64,000 nt of DNA from Streptomyces scopuliridis RB72 (GCF_000718095.1 NZ_JOEI01000001.1:62001-126000), one strand, 5' to 3'. Shown: positions 29,001 through 37,633, counted from the first letter of the stretch. Notes: generated by a model not told the origin, from the letters alone. Made by a program: numbers and translations.

Positions 29001-29651
29001 TCAGCGGGATTCCTCGGCTCCGCCCTGCTTCTTCCGCTCCAGGGCGGCCCGTACCATCGCCGCCGCGAAGAGGGCCGGATCGGTGTCACCGGCCAGCCGC
29101 GCCAGTGCCTTGGGCTCGTCCGGCAGCCCGCGTTCGTGCGCTCCCTGGAGGGCCTTCGCGTCCAGGTACGGGGCGACCTCCGGCCAGATCCCCTGGACCT
29201 CGCGCAGGAAGATGTCCACACCGACGGGGCCGAGCCCGGGTACCTCCCGGAGCAGCGACCGCAGAGCGGTGATGTCTCCGCCCGCGGCCTCGCGGAGCCG
29301 GCGCAGATCCCCTCCGTACTTCTTCAGCAGCAGCTCGGCGCCCACGCCGAGCTGTGTCGCGGTGCGCTCGTCGTACCGGCGGTAGCCCCCCTCGCCGAGC
29401 GCGTCCACGCGCTGCTGCCAGGTGGAGTCCGCCATGCGGTGCGCGTCGCGCAGCCCGGCGTCCGAGAGCGCGCGGGAGGCCGCGACAGCGGTCTGGCTGC
29501 GGATCCGCGCGCTCAGCAGACAGGACAGCACCAGCAATTGGTAGAGCGGCTGCGGGGTGTTGCGCAGATGGATACCCGCCTCATCGGCGTACGTCCGGCC
29601 AAGGGTGTCGAGCAGGTCCCGTACGGCCTCGCGGGTGCTGGTTGTCGGCAC
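29001..29651 (-). CDS. Helix-hairpin-helix (HhH-GPD-like) protein, endonuclease III-related
   Basis: 216 residues. The DNA-binding hairpin REVPGLGPVGVDIF (136-148) and Asp164 (PYLD, where EndoIII has its catalytic Asp) are present, but the glycosylase/lyase Lys is Val143 and the four iron-sulfur cysteines are absent. Base-excision activity is therefore uncertain; it may only bind DNA. GTG 29651 is chosen for the GGAGGAGG six bases upstream. The last codons fall in a duplicated ATTCCTCGGCTC (28991-29002 and 29009-29020). Confidence 0.8.
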   Translation of the reverse strand: MPTTSTREAVRDLLDTLGRTYADEAGIHLRNTPQPLYQLLVLSCLLSARIRSQTAVAASRALSDAGLRDAHRMADSTWQQRVDALGEGGYRRYDERTATQLGVGAELLLKKYGGDLRRLREAAGGDITALRSLLREVPGLGPVGVDIFLREVQGIWPEVAPYLDAKALQGAHERGLPDEPKALARLAGDTDPALFAAAMVRAALERKKQGGAEESR

Positions 29652-29732
29652 GACGCACCTCCTCCGTCGTTCAGTGGCCGTTTCCATTGTGACGCGGTCA
29701 GGTATCAGACGCATGCGTTCGAACATCGAACC

Positions 29733-29745
29733 GGAAGCGCTTTCC
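29733..29745. promoter_or_regulatory. LacI-like dyad upstream of the SGNH hydrolase gene
   Basis: GGAAGCGCTTTCC around the 8-bp palindrome AAGCGCTT. AGCGCT-centred dyads are typical LacI-family sites. Confidence 0.35.
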
Positions 29746-29749
29746 GTCC

Positions 29750-29772
29750 GTGCCCATGAATGACATGGGCAC
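29750..29772 (+). other. 5'-leader hairpin of the SGNH hydrolase gene
   Basis: GTGCCCATG and CATGGGCAC form a perfect 9-bp stem with loop AATGA, ending 30 bp before ATG 29803. Confidence 0.45.
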
Positions 29773-29802
29773 GACTTCCGCTACGAGAGGGATCACCCCG
29801 CA

Positions 29803-31059
29803 ATGAACAGACCGGAGTTACCCCGACGCGTCCGGCGCACGGTCGCCGTTGCCGTTCTCGCTCTCTGTTCGGTCCTCGCGGTCCCCACCGCGTCCTCCGC
29901 CCTTCCCGTCCCCACCGCTTCCGTCGCCGCCCCGGCAGCCGCGTCCGCCACCACCCCCGTCGTCACCTGGGCGGCGAGCGCCGACCGGCTCGACGCGGCC
30001 GTCCCCGCGCGCACCCACCGGGTGGTCGTCCACACCAGCGCGGGCGGCAGCGCGCTGCGGATCCGGCTGTCGAACGCCTTCGGCGAGCAGCCGGTGACCT
30101 TCGGGCGCGCCTATGCCGGGGTACGGGCCGCGGGCGCGGCCCTGGTGCCCGGCAGCAACCGCGCGCTGACCTTCCGGGGCGCCGCCTCGGTCACCGTCCC
30201 GCCCGGCGGTTCCGTATACAGCGATCCGCTGCCCGGCGCCGTACGCCCGCAGTCGGATCTGGCCATCAGTGTGTACGTACAGGACGCGGCCGGAACCGCC
30301 ACCGGCCACCGGATGGGGCTCCAGACCTCCTACATCGCGCCCGACGGTGACCATGCGGCCGAGGACACCGCCACGGCCTTCACCCAGCAGACCGGCTTCC
30401 GCTACTACCTCGACGCGGTCGTGGTCGACGCCCCGCGCGGCACCGGGGCCGTCGTCGCGCTCGGTGACTCGATCACCGACGGCGCCATCTCCACCGCCGA
30501 CGCCAACCGCCGCTGGCCCGACTTCCTCGCCGGCCGGCTCCAGAGCGATCGCCGCACCTCGCTCAAGGGCGTTGCCAACGAAGGGATTTCGGGCAACAAG
30601 GTCCTCTCCGACGGTGCGGGCGAGAGCGCGCTGAAGCGGCTCGACCGGGACGTACTGTCGCAGCGCGGTCTGCGTACGGTGATCCTGCTCGAAGGCGTCA
30701 ATGACATCAAGGCGACCCCGGCGCCCACGGCCGCCCAAGTCATCGCCGGATACCGGGAGATCATCGCCCGGACCCATGCGGCCGGTGCCTGTGTGGTGGG
30801 GGCGACCGTCATGCCGTACGAGGGCTGGCGGGAGTGGAACGGGGGCGGCGAAGCGGTCCGCCAGGAGGTCAACACCTTCATCCGCGAGAGCGGGGCGTTC
30901 GACGGGGTGGTGGACTTCGACGCCGCGGTCAAGGACCCGGCGGCCCCGTCGAAGATCCTTCCCGCGTACGACAGCGGGGACCATCTGCACCCGAACGACG
31001 CGGGGATGAAGGTCATGAGCGACACCGTGGATGTGCGCGGCCTGCGCTGCGGCCGATAG
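29803..31059 (+). CDS. Secreted SGNH/GDSL-family hydrolase
   Basis: Esterase/lipase-type hydrolase, 418 residues with signal peptide (to about residue 48). An N-terminal beta-rich domain (about 50-210) precedes the SGNH core. Block I LGDSITDG carries Ser223, block III reads EGVNDI, and block V DHLHPND carries Asp393 and His396. The N-terminal domain plus SGNH layout occurs in secreted esterases of actinobacteria; the substrate (lipid, acetylated glycan) is not determined. Convergent with the NAD-kinase-like gene. Confidence 0.9.
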   Translation: MNRPELPRRVRRTVAVAVLALCSVLAVPTASSALPVPTASVAAPAAASATTPVVTWAASADRLDAAVPARTHRVVVHTSAGGSALRIRLSNAFGEQPVTFGRAYAGVRAAGAALVPGSNRALTFRGAASVTVPPGGSVYSDPLPGAVRPQSDLAISVYVQDAAGTATGHRMGLQTSYIAPDGDHAAEDTATAFTQQTGFRYYLDAVVVDAPRGTGAVVALGDSITDGAISTADANRRWPDFLAGRLQSDRRTSLKGVANEGISGNKVLSDGAGESALKRLDRDVLSQRGLRTVILLEGVNDIKATPAPTAAQVIAGYREIIARTHAAGACVVGATVMPYEGWREWNGGGEAVRQEVNTFIRESGAFDGVVDFDAAVKDPAAPSKILPAYDSGDHLHPNDAGMKVMSDTVDVRGLRCGR

Positions 31060-31090
31060 CCACAGCTGTCGCGGTGCGAGGGGGCGGAGG

Positions 31091-31123
31091 CGCGTACGGC
31101 CTCTGCCCCCGGGCCGGTACGCG
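31091..31123. terminator. Hairpin between convergent genes
   Basis: CGCGTACGGCC and GGCCGGTACGCG pair with one bulged G. Confidence 0.5.
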
Positions 31124-31138
31124 GTGTGTCCGGGCGGC

Positions 31139-32038
31139 TCAGCCGAGCAGTCGCAGCGCGGTGGCCGACCTGCCGAGGCGGACCGTCTGCCCCCACGTCA
31201 GCTCCAGGGCGTCACTCTCCATACCGTCGCCGAAGGCCACCAGCCGGTCGGACTCGACGGTGAGCCTGAGCCGTTCCGCGCGGTCGAGCACGCCTTCCAC
31301 CCGCGCGGTACCGGTGGTGGGGGAGGGCCACGCCTCCCTTACGTACCAGACCAGTTGGGGATCGGCGGGGCCCGGAACCGGCAGCGCGCTGCCGCGTTCC
31401 CGTCGTACCGAACGCAGCCATCCCGTGGCGCCCGTGCCGGTGCCCACCAGTACCCCGGACGACGCCTGGGCCTCGGCCGGGGCGCTCTCGTCGTCCGGGC
31501 CCAGACGGTAGCGGGCGGTCTGGTGGTCCGGCCGGCCGAGGTAGATCTCGTTGAGCGCGAGCAGCCGTTGGGTGTCGTCGGCGACCGCCTCCACCATGGT
31601 CAGCTCATCGACGGTGCCCGCGCCGGCCTCCGCCGCGCGCAGCAGTCCCGGGGCGTCGGCCGCGCGGTGGCGCGCCAGCACACCGAGACCCCGGCCGGGG
31701 TCCGGGTCGATCCCCACCACCGGCTGGCCCGACAGATACTTGGCCGCGTTGGCGACCAGCCCGTCCTGGCCCACCACGACCACCACATCCTCCGGCGCGA
31801 AGAGGAAGCGGTCCAGGTCCGCGCGCTCCACCCGTGCCTGCCGCCATCGCGGCGGCACCGCGCCCGCCACCTCGGCGAGCGCCCGCCGCGCCCGGTGGTG
31901 CCGGTCCGCCACCTCCTCGACCGACCGGCCGCGCGAGGAGAGGAAGAAGGCGGCCTGGCCATGGGTGCCGTGCCGGGTGAGCAGCTCCTCGTACTCACTG
32001 GTGCGGTACACCAGCACGGCGCGTGGCGCCAGACTCAT
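31139..32038 (-). CDS. NAD-kinase-like (ATP-NAD kinase fold) protein
   Basis: 299 residues resembling NAD kinase: the GGDGT-type motif is GQDGLV (90-95), followed by VVGIDPDPGRG, LNEIYLG (162-168) and GVLVGTGTGATGW (about 195-207, matching the conserved glycine-rich segment). The altered GGDGT and an extra N-terminal part set it apart from the essential Ppnk, so phosphorylation of NAD is likely but not certain. ATG 32038 overlaps the stop of the SPFH gene by 4 bp, making a coupled two-gene operon. Confidence 0.82.
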   Translation of the reverse strand: MSLAPRAVLVYRTSEYEELLTRHGTHGQAAFFLSSRGRSVEEVADRHHRARRALAEVAGAVPPRWRQARVERADLDRFLFAPEDVVVVVGQDGLVANAAKYLSGQPVVGIDPDPGRGLGVLARHRAADAPGLLRAAEAGAGTVDELTMVEAVADDTQRLLALNEIYLGRPDHQTARYRLGPDDESAPAEAQASSGVLVGTGTGATGWLRSVRRERGSALPVPGPADPQLVWYVREAWPSPTTGTARVEGVLDRAERLRLTVESDRLVAFGDGMESDALELTWGQTVRLGRSATALRLLG

Positions 32039-33045
32039 GCCCGCTCCTCGCCCGGCCGGCCCAGCCTGGCCAGCAGGCCGGTGAGCACGTCGGGGGAGAG
32101 GGTGACGCTCTCGATGTGCGGCAGGTTCTCGGCGAGCCGGGTGGCGGCCAGCGCGTGCAGTGTGGCGGCGTCCGTCTCCGCGTGCACCCTGAGCCAGGCG
32201 GACTGGGCCCCGGCCCGCGCCTCACCGGTCTCCCGCGCCGCCTCGGCCTCGGCCCTCGCGAGCCGTACGGTACGCAGCGCCTCGGCCTCCGCGCGTACGG
32301 CATCGGCTGCCGCGCTCTCCTCGGCCTCGCGACGGGCGTTGGTGCCGTGCTGCTCGACCAACTGCTCTTCCCTGCGAGCCAGTTCGATCCGGCTGGCGAG
32401 TTCGTTCTCGGCGATGGTCCGCTCGCGCTCCACGGCCACGGCCCGGCGCTCGTAGGTGGCCCGGTCCGCCTCCTGCTGGATCAGCTCGCGCGCCGGGGTA
32501 CGCAGCGCGCGCTCCACCTCGGGCTCGGGCCGGATCGCGACGACCCGTACCGCCACCACCTCGATACCGGTCGCGGGCAGCCGGGGCTCCGTCGCGAGCC
32601 CCTCGGAGATCCGCTCCCGTACGGCCGCGACGCCGTCCGCCAGCGCCGCGGACAGCGGTGTGCGGGCCAGTACATCGAGGGCGTGCTGCTGCGCGGTCTC
32701 GGTGAGCAGGGTAGCGAGCTGCTCCAGCGGAGCGCCGCGCCAGGCGCCGGTGTCCGGATCGATGGAGAAGTCCAGCCGGCCGGCGGCGGTGGCCGGTTCG
32801 CTGATCCGGTAGGTCACGGTGGACTGCACGGTGACGTCCTGGAAGTCGGCGGTACGCGCGTGAAAGGCCATGGCCAACTCGCGGTCGTCCACCGGTACTT
32901 CGGAGAGTGCGGCGGTCAACGCCCGGAACCGGAAGCTCAGTCCGGGACCGTCGTGGACGAGCCGGCCGCGCCGGTGATGGCGTACATGGGCGGTCGGGGC
33001 GGAGCGCAGATGACGCCATCCGAGGCGCCGGGTGATGTCGGCCAT
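32035..33045 (-). CDS. SPFH/band 7 domain protein
   Basis: 336 residues. A band-7 core (about 30-200) is followed by a long Ala/Glu/Arg-rich coiled coil (about 195-290, VERERTIAENELASRIELARREEQ...). No transmembrane segment is visible, unlike flotillin, so it is probably cytosolic or peripheral. Translationally coupled to the NAD-kinase-like gene. Function unknown; SPFH proteins form ring or scaffold assemblies. Confidence 0.86.
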   Translation of the reverse strand: MADITRRLGWRHLRSAPTAHVRHHRRGRLVHDGPGLSFRFRALTAALSEVPVDDRELAMAFHARTADFQDVTVQSTVTYRISEPATAAGRLDFSIDPDTGAWRGAPLEQLATLLTETAQQHALDVLARTPLSAALADGVAAVRERISEGLATEPRLPATGIEVVAVRVVAIRPEPEVERALRTPARELIQQEADRATYERRAVAVERERTIAENELASRIELARREEQLVEQHGTNARREAEESAAADAVRAEAEALRTVRLARAEAEAARETGEARAGAQSAWLRVHAETDAATLHALAATRLAENLPHIESVTLSPDVLTGLLARLGRPGEERA

Positions 33046-33067
33046 GGAAGGGACCCCCTCTGTTTTT

Positions 33068-33113
33068 CGTCAGTAAGACGATATCGAGACGGCTGCTTGT
33101 CGTCAAGGTGACG
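33068..33113. promoter_or_regulatory. Paired dyads upstream of the SPFH operon
   Basis: CGTCAGTAAGACG (33068-33080) and CGTCAAGGTGACG (33101-33113) share CGTCA-N4/3-GACG; centres are 33 bp apart, about three turns, and 25-60 bp from the SPFH start. Likely one regulator binding twice. Confidence 0.5.
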
Positions 33114-33240
33114 AGAGTGGATGGGGTCCGGCCCGGTCTCACCCGTACGGCCCATCAACGCCGCCCCCTCGCACGCCGCCCCGCAGAGAGTGGAGTCGTA
33201 CGCCGTCGCGCACCGCCCCTCCACACCCACGGAGCCCGCC

Positions 33241-33792
33241 ATGACCTGTGACAGCCGACGCGATCTCGGCCTGCTCGCCCTGCGACTCGGCACCGGAGCG
33301 GTGCTCGCCGCGCACGGCTCCCAGAAGCTGTTCGGCTGGTTCGGCGGCGGAGGGATCGACGGGACGGCCCAGGCGTTCGAGACGATGGGCTTCCGGCCGG
33401 GCAGACCGAGCGCGATCGCCTCAGGGCTCGCCGAGGCCGGCGGCGGCGTACTGCTGGCACTCGGCCTGGCCGCCCCGGCGGCCGGAGCGGCGGCGGCGGG
33501 CGGCATGGCGGGAGCCGCCGCAGTCAGTGTCCCCAACGGATTCTTCGTCCAGTCGGGCGGCTTCGAATACCCGGCCTTCCTCGGCTGGACCGCGGCCTCC
33601 ATCGGCCTGATGGGCGCGGGCCGTTACTCCCTCGACCGCGCCACCCGCCACTGTCTCGACCAGCCCTGGATGATCCCGGTCGCCTTCATGACCAGCGCGG
33701 CGGCGGCGATCGTGATCATCAACAAGCGAGCCAAGGCGCTGGCGGCCGACCAGCGGGCCAACACCGCGGACGGCGCCCCGGCAGAGGGCTGA
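33241..33792 (+). CDS. DoxX family membrane protein
   Basis: 183 residues with four predicted TM segments. The N-terminal RLGTGAVLAAHGSQKLFGWFGGGG (split across the first TM) is the DoxX hallmark. DoxX-like proteins act in membrane redox or oxidative stress in some bacteria, but no partner is encoded here. ATG 33241 follows GGAG; upstream in-frame codons lack one. Confidence 0.86.
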   Translation: MTCDSRRDLGLLALRLGTGAVLAAHGSQKLFGWFGGGGIDGTAQAFETMGFRPGRPSAIASGLAEAGGGVLLALGLAAPAAGAAAAGGMAGAAAVSVPNGFFVQSGGFEYPAFLGWTAASIGLMGAGRYSLDRATRHCLDQPWMIPVAFMTSAAAAIVIINKRAKALAADQRANTADGAPAEG

Positions 33793-33798
33793 CGCGTC

Positions 33799-34315
33799 AT
33801 GGCTGACCAGCAGGGCGACGAGCGGAACGCGGAGCCGGACAGTACGGCGGTGCGGGTCGCTCTGTGGCGGGCCCTGCACGTCCAGGTCGATCCGCCGCCC
33901 CATGTCCTCGAAGACGAGATCGGCCTGCGGCTGGCCGCCCCCGAGGACGGCCGGCGCCGTCGCGGGGACATGGATCCGCGTGGCACCGCCCGGTACCGGG
34001 CGGGCATCGTGGCACGGGCCCGCTTCGTCGAGGACCTGGTGGTCGAGCAGGCCGGCCATGGCGTCGGCCAGTACGTCATCCTGGGAGCGGGCCTGGACAC
34101 CTTCGCCCAGCGCAGGTCGGAGACGGCCGCCCGCCTCCGGGACGCCCTTCCTCAGCTTCTTCGCGCCGCGGGAAATCCTGGCCCTGGCCCGCGCCGCCGG
34201 ATTCACCGACGCCCGGCACGTATCGGCGGCCACGCTCAACCAGCGGTACTTCGCCGGCAGGACGGACGGCCTCCGGACGTCGAACGGGGAAGAGCTGCTG
34301 GTGGCGACCGTCTGA
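33799..34315 (+). pseudogene. SAM-dependent methyltransferase remnant with internal deletion
   Basis: Two pieces of a class I methyltransferase (TIGR00027-like) lie in different frames. The start (33799 to about 34125) reads DSTAVRVALWRALHVQVDPPPHVLEDEIGLRLA and ends at YVILGAGLDTFAQRR. The end (about 34135-34315) reads SGTPFLSFFAPREILALARAAGF to the stop. Intact relatives are about 280 residues, so roughly 100-150 central residues, including much of the catalytic fold, are gone and the frame is shifted. The leading frame runs open into the next gene. Non-functional. Confidence 0.75.
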
Positions 34316-34500
34316 GCGTAGGCTGGTGGGGACTTCGTGAGGTGGGGCGGAACAGGGGTGCCCGGCGCCTCGACACCCAGTTGATGGAGCCCAGTTGGGC
34401 GACGTCGAGGACCGGGCATCGGTACGGACATCCGGTCGTCGCGCGGCGCCGGTCCCGCCGTCCCTCCTCGACCGGTCCGACCAGGGAGACGCCCCACGCC

Positions 34501-34845
34501 ATGGCAGATCTCAATATCCGCGACAACCGGCCGCAGGGGCGCTTCGAGGCGTACCAGGACGGCGAGGCGGTCGGTGTCATCGCCTACTTCGCGCTGGCCG
34601 CCACGCCTTCCGCGCTGGTCGCGGTGCATACCGTGGTGGAGGAGGGGCACGAGGGCAAGGGCATCGCGGGGACGCTGGTGCGGGAGTTCTACGCGATGGC
34701 GGCGCGCGAGGGCGTGTCCGTCGTACCTCTGTGCTCGTACGCGGCCGGATGGGCGCAGCGCCATCCCGACGAGGCGCCCGAGGCCCCGGCCGAGACGGTC
34801 AGTGCCGCGAAGGAGCAGCTGAAAGCCTCGCCGCGGCGCTGGTGA
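34501..34845 (+). CDS. GNAT-like small N-acetyltransferase (YjdJ/PF14542 type)
   Basis: 114 residues. EAVGVIAYFALAATPSALVAVHTVV is followed by EEGHEGKGIAGTLVREFYAMA, the acetyl-CoA-binding loop (QGxGxA variant HEGKGIAG), then PLCSYAAGWAQRHPD. This is the minimal GNAT fold of predicted acetyltransferases. ATG 34501 follows GGGAG. Substrate unknown. Confidence 0.85.
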   Translation: MADLNIRDNRPQGRFEAYQDGEAVGVIAYFALAATPSALVAVHTVVEEGHEGKGIAGTLVREFYAMAAREGVSVVPLCSYAAGWAQRHPDEAPEAPAETVSAAKEQLKASPRRW

Positions 34846-34887
34846 GCGCGCGCGACACCGGGCCGAAGGCCGTCTAGCATCGCGATC

Positions 34888-35517
34888 ATGCTGGCGCTGC
34901 TGCACACCTCACCGGTTCACGTTCCGGTCTTCGACGCCCTGCGAGACGCCGACCATCCAGGACTCGTCCTGCGTCATCTCGTGGACGAGTCCCTGCTCAG
35001 CCGGGCCAGGGCCGAGGGCCCGGACGCGGTCGCGGCCGATGTCGAGTCGGCGCTCGCCGGCGCGGTCGCCGAGGGGGCGACCGCCGCGCTGTGCACCTGC
35101 TCGACCATCGGTGAGGTCGCGGAGCGGGCCGCCCCGGCCCTCGGCGTGCCCGTCCTGCGGGTCGACCGGCCGATGGCCGTGGCCGCCGCCGCGGCCGACC
35201 GGGTCGTGGTGGTCGCCGCGCTGGACAGCACGCTGGAAGCGACGGTGGGGCTGATCCGGCAGGAGGCGGGGGAGCGGCGCATCGAGGTGCGTACCGTACT
35301 GGTCGAGGGCGCGTGGGAGCGCTTCGAGGCCGGTGACCGCGACGGCTATCTGGACGCGGTGGCCGCCGCCGTCGACGCCGTCACCGAAGCGGATGTGATC
35401 GTGCTGGCCCAGGCGTCGATGGCCGACGCGGCCGAGCGCGCCGCGAGTGACATTCCGGTCTTCTCCAGCCCGCGCCCGGGGCTCAACGCCGCCGCTGCCG
35501 CCGCCGTCGCCCTCTGA
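34888..35517 (+). CDS. Aspartate/glutamate racemase-family protein
   Basis: 209 residues of the Asp/Glu/hydantoin racemase superfamily. The first-half active-site segment LCTCSTIGEVAE supplies Cys69/Cys71; the second-half equivalent reads VLAQASMADA with no Cys, a form I recall in an uncharacterised subfamily. It may act as an isomerase with one cysteine or as a decarboxylase-like enzyme. Starts 42 bp after the acetyltransferase gene. Confidence 0.78.
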   Translation: MLALLHTSPVHVPVFDALRDADHPGLVLRHLVDESLLSRARAEGPDAVAADVESALAGAVAEGATAALCTCSTIGEVAERAAPALGVPVLRVDRPMAVAAAAADRVVVVAALDSTLEATVGLIRQEAGERRIEVRTVLVEGAWERFEAGDRDGYLDAVAAAVDAVTEADVIVLAQASMADAAERAASDIPVFSSPRPGLNAAAAAAVAL

Positions 35518-35634
35518 CCCCCGAGGGGGTCCGGCGATCGGACACCCCGGGGTTACGCGTGGATCCGGCGAGCGTGGGCACGCGCTCCGGGAGACATTGG
35601 GAACGCACGACTCCCGCACTTCTGGAGGTCCGGC

Positions 35635-35856
35635 ATGACGAGCCTTCCCCCCGATCCCGTACCGCCGACGCCCACCCCGCAGCCGGTCCCGCCGCCGGTG
35701 CCGGGGCCCGGGCCGGCGCCGGAGCCCGTTCCCTCGCCGCCGAGCCCCGCGCCCATCCCCGAACCCCAACCCATCCCGCACCCGCCGGGCCCCGACCCCG
35801 TACCGGAGCCGGAGCCCTCACCCGGGCCACTGGGTTCGCGGTACTGGAGCTCCTAG
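35635..35856 (+). CDS. Small proline-rich protein, hypothetical
   Basis: 73 residues, about half proline, with PEP/PVP repeats and no cysteine or hydrophobic segment. TGGAGG lies six bases before ATG 35635, the main sign that it is translated. Its stop shares the palindrome CTAG with the stop of gnd on the other strand. It could also be a chance GC-biased frame. Confidence 0.5.
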   Translation: MTSLPPDPVPPTPTPQPVPPPVPGPGPAPEPVPSPPSPAPIPEPQPIPHPPGPDPVPEPEPSPGPLGSRYWSS

Positions 35857-37295
35857 CTCGTCGAGACCTCGGAGCGGTCGCCGCCCCAGAGGGTGTGGAA
35901 CGATCCCTCGCGGTCCGTGCGCCGGTAGGTGTGCGCGCCGAAGAAGTCGCGCTGCCCCTGCGTGAGCGCGGCGGGCAGCCGCTCGGCGCGCAGCGCGTCG
36001 TAGTACGCGAGCGCCGCCCCGAAGCCCGGCGTCGGCACACCCTGGTGCACGGCCGCGGCCACCACCGCGCGCCAGTCGTCCTGCGCCGCGCCGATCTCCT
36101 CCGCGAACTGCTTGTCGGACAGCAGGCTCGGCAGGTCGGGCTGCGTGTCGAACGCCCCGCGGATCCGGTCGAGGAACGCGGCGCGGATGATGCAGCCCGC
36201 GCGCCAGATCGCGGCGACCGAACCGAGGTCGATGTTCCAGCCGTACTCCTCGCTGCCCGCCTGGATCTGGTGGAAGCCCTGCGTGTACGACACGATCTTC
36301 GACGCGTACAGCGCCTGCTCGACCTGGTCGGCGAAGCGCGCCGCGTCGGCCTCGCCGAGCGGAGCGGCCGTCGGGCCGGGCAGCGTGCGGGACGCCTCGC
36401 GCAGCGCGGCGTGCCCGGACAGTGAACGGGCGAAGACGGCCTCGGCGATGCCGGAGACCGGGACCCCCAGATCGAGGGCGATCTGTACGGTCCAGCGGCC
36501 CGTGCCCTTCTGCTCGGCCTGGTCCGTCACGATGTCCACGAACGGCTTGCCCGTCGCCTCATCCGTATGGGCGAGCACCTCCGCCGTGATCTCGATCAGA
36601 TACGAGTCGAGCCGGCCGGTGTTCCACGACCGGAAGGTCTCCGCGATCTTCGCGGGGGAGTAGCCGGCCACGGACCGCAGCAGGTGGTACGCCTCGGCGA
36701 TCAGCTGCATATCGGCGTACTCGATGCCGTTGTGCACCATCTTCACGAAGTGGCCCGCGCCGTCGGGGCCGATATGGGCCACGCACGGCGCGCCGTCGGG
36801 CGCCTTCGCGGCGATGCGCTCCAGCAGCGGGCCGAGCGACTCGTACGACTCGGCGGATCCGCCCGGCATGATGCTCGGCCCGTGCAGTGCCCCCTCCTCA
36901 CCGCCCGAGATGCCCACACCCACGAAGTGGATCCCGCGCTCACGCAGTTCCCGCTCCCGGCGCCGGGTGTCCGCGAAGTGGGCGTTGCCGCCGTCGATGA
37001 TGACGTCGCCCTCCTCCAGCAGCGGGGCGAACTCCTCGATCACGGCGTCCGTCGGTTCGCCGGCCTTCACCATGATGACCAGCCGCCTCGGCCGCTCCAG
37101 CGCCGCGACGAACTCCGCCGCCGACTCGGCGGCGACGAAGGTGCCCTCGTCACCGAACTCGTCCACCAGGGCGCGGGTCTTCGACGCGGTGCGGTTGTGC
37201 ACGGCGACGGTGAAGCCGTTGCGGGCGAAGTTGCGGGCGAGGTTGCGGCCCATCACCGCAAGCCCCGTGACGCCGATCTGGGCTGTACCACTCAT
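35853..37295 (-). CDS. gnd: 6-phosphogluconate dehydrogenase, decarboxylating
   Basis: Oxidises 6-phosphogluconate to ribulose 5-phosphate and CO2 with NADP (pentose phosphate pathway). 480 residues, the long dimeric form. Nucleotide-binding GVTGLAVMGRNLA (8-20), the substrate motif GISGGEEGALHGPSIMPGG (about 128-146) and the catalytic Lys185 (GHFVKMVHNGIEY) are intact. ATG 37295 follows AGGAG. Confidence 0.96.
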   Translation of the reverse strand: MSGTAQIGVTGLAVMGRNLARNFARNGFTVAVHNRTASKTRALVDEFGDEGTFVAAESAAEFVAALERPRRLVIMVKAGEPTDAVIEEFAPLLEEGDVIIDGGNAHFADTRRRERELRERGIHFVGVGISGGEEGALHGPSIMPGGSAESYESLGPLLERIAAKAPDGAPCVAHIGPDGAGHFVKMVHNGIEYADMQLIAEAYHLLRSVAGYSPAKIAETFRSWNTGRLDSYLIEITAEVLAHTDEATGKPFVDIVTDQAEQKGTGRWTVQIALDLGVPVSGIAEAVFARSLSGHAALREASRTLPGPTAAPLGEADAARFADQVEQALYASKIVSYTQGFHQIQAGSEEYGWNIDLGSVAAIWRAGCIIRAAFLDRIRGAFDTQPDLPSLLSDKQFAEEIGAAQDDWRAVVAAAVHQGVPTPGFGAALAYYDALRAERLPAALTQGQRDFFGAHTYRRTDREGSFHTLWGGDRSEVSTS

Positions 37296-37428
37296 GCGTG
37301 CGCTCCTGGATATCCGTCGGATGTGCCGTGCTTCGCCAGTACGTCCCGCCGGGGAGGGATACGCACCGCAGAACACGGCCGTTCACCAATCGTCAAGCCG
37401 CCCGGGAGCTTCCGCATTCCGGGCTGGG

Positions 37429-37476
37429 GCCTTACGTCTGGATCATGCCGGGCGCGGCCTGATCCAGACGTAAGGC
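37429..37476. repeat. Perfect 17-bp inverted repeat with 14-bp spacer
   Basis: Arms GCCTTACGTCTGGATCA (37429-37445) and TGATCCAGACGTAAGGC (37460-37476), spacer TGCCGGGCGCGGCC. It lies between divergent genes, where no terminator is needed. Confidence 0.9.
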
Positions 37477-37547
37477 GCTCGTCGCATCGTGCCGTGTCCG
37501 GCTCGTGAGCGGCAACAAGGGCCGCGCCCGGGATCGTTCGCGGAGTA

Positions 37548-37576
37548 TTGACACCCTCTCAGCGGCGGCGTAACAC
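37548..37576 (+). promoter_or_regulatory. Promoter of the DUF1996 gene
   Basis: -35 TTGACA (37548-37553), 17-bp spacer, -10 TAACAC (37571-37576). Near-consensus vegetative promoter; the expected start point is around 37583, just before the operator. Confidence 0.7.
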
Positions 37577-37588
37577 TGACACGGCCTT

Positions 37589-37602
37589 GGAGAGCGCTCT
37601 CC
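37589..37602. promoter_or_regulatory. LacI-type operator A
   Basis: GGAGAGCGCTCTCC, a perfect palindrome placed immediately after the predicted transcription start, consistent with repression by blocking initiation or elongation. Confidence 0.7.
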
Positions 37603-37633
37603 CGCAGTGATTCCAAGCGGCATGGAGGTCCGC

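Larger units (their letters stand above)
37296..37633. other. 338-bp divergent region between gnd and the DUF1996 gene
   Basis: Holds a 48-bp perfect dyad (37429-37476), a promoter (37548-37576) and a LacI-type operator (37589-37602). No gene. Confidence 0.7.

Noticed and set aside
34888..35517. Missing second catalytic Cys of the racemase-like protein as an anomaly
   Set aside because: I recall LAQASM in a whole subfamily, so it is probably normal for this group.
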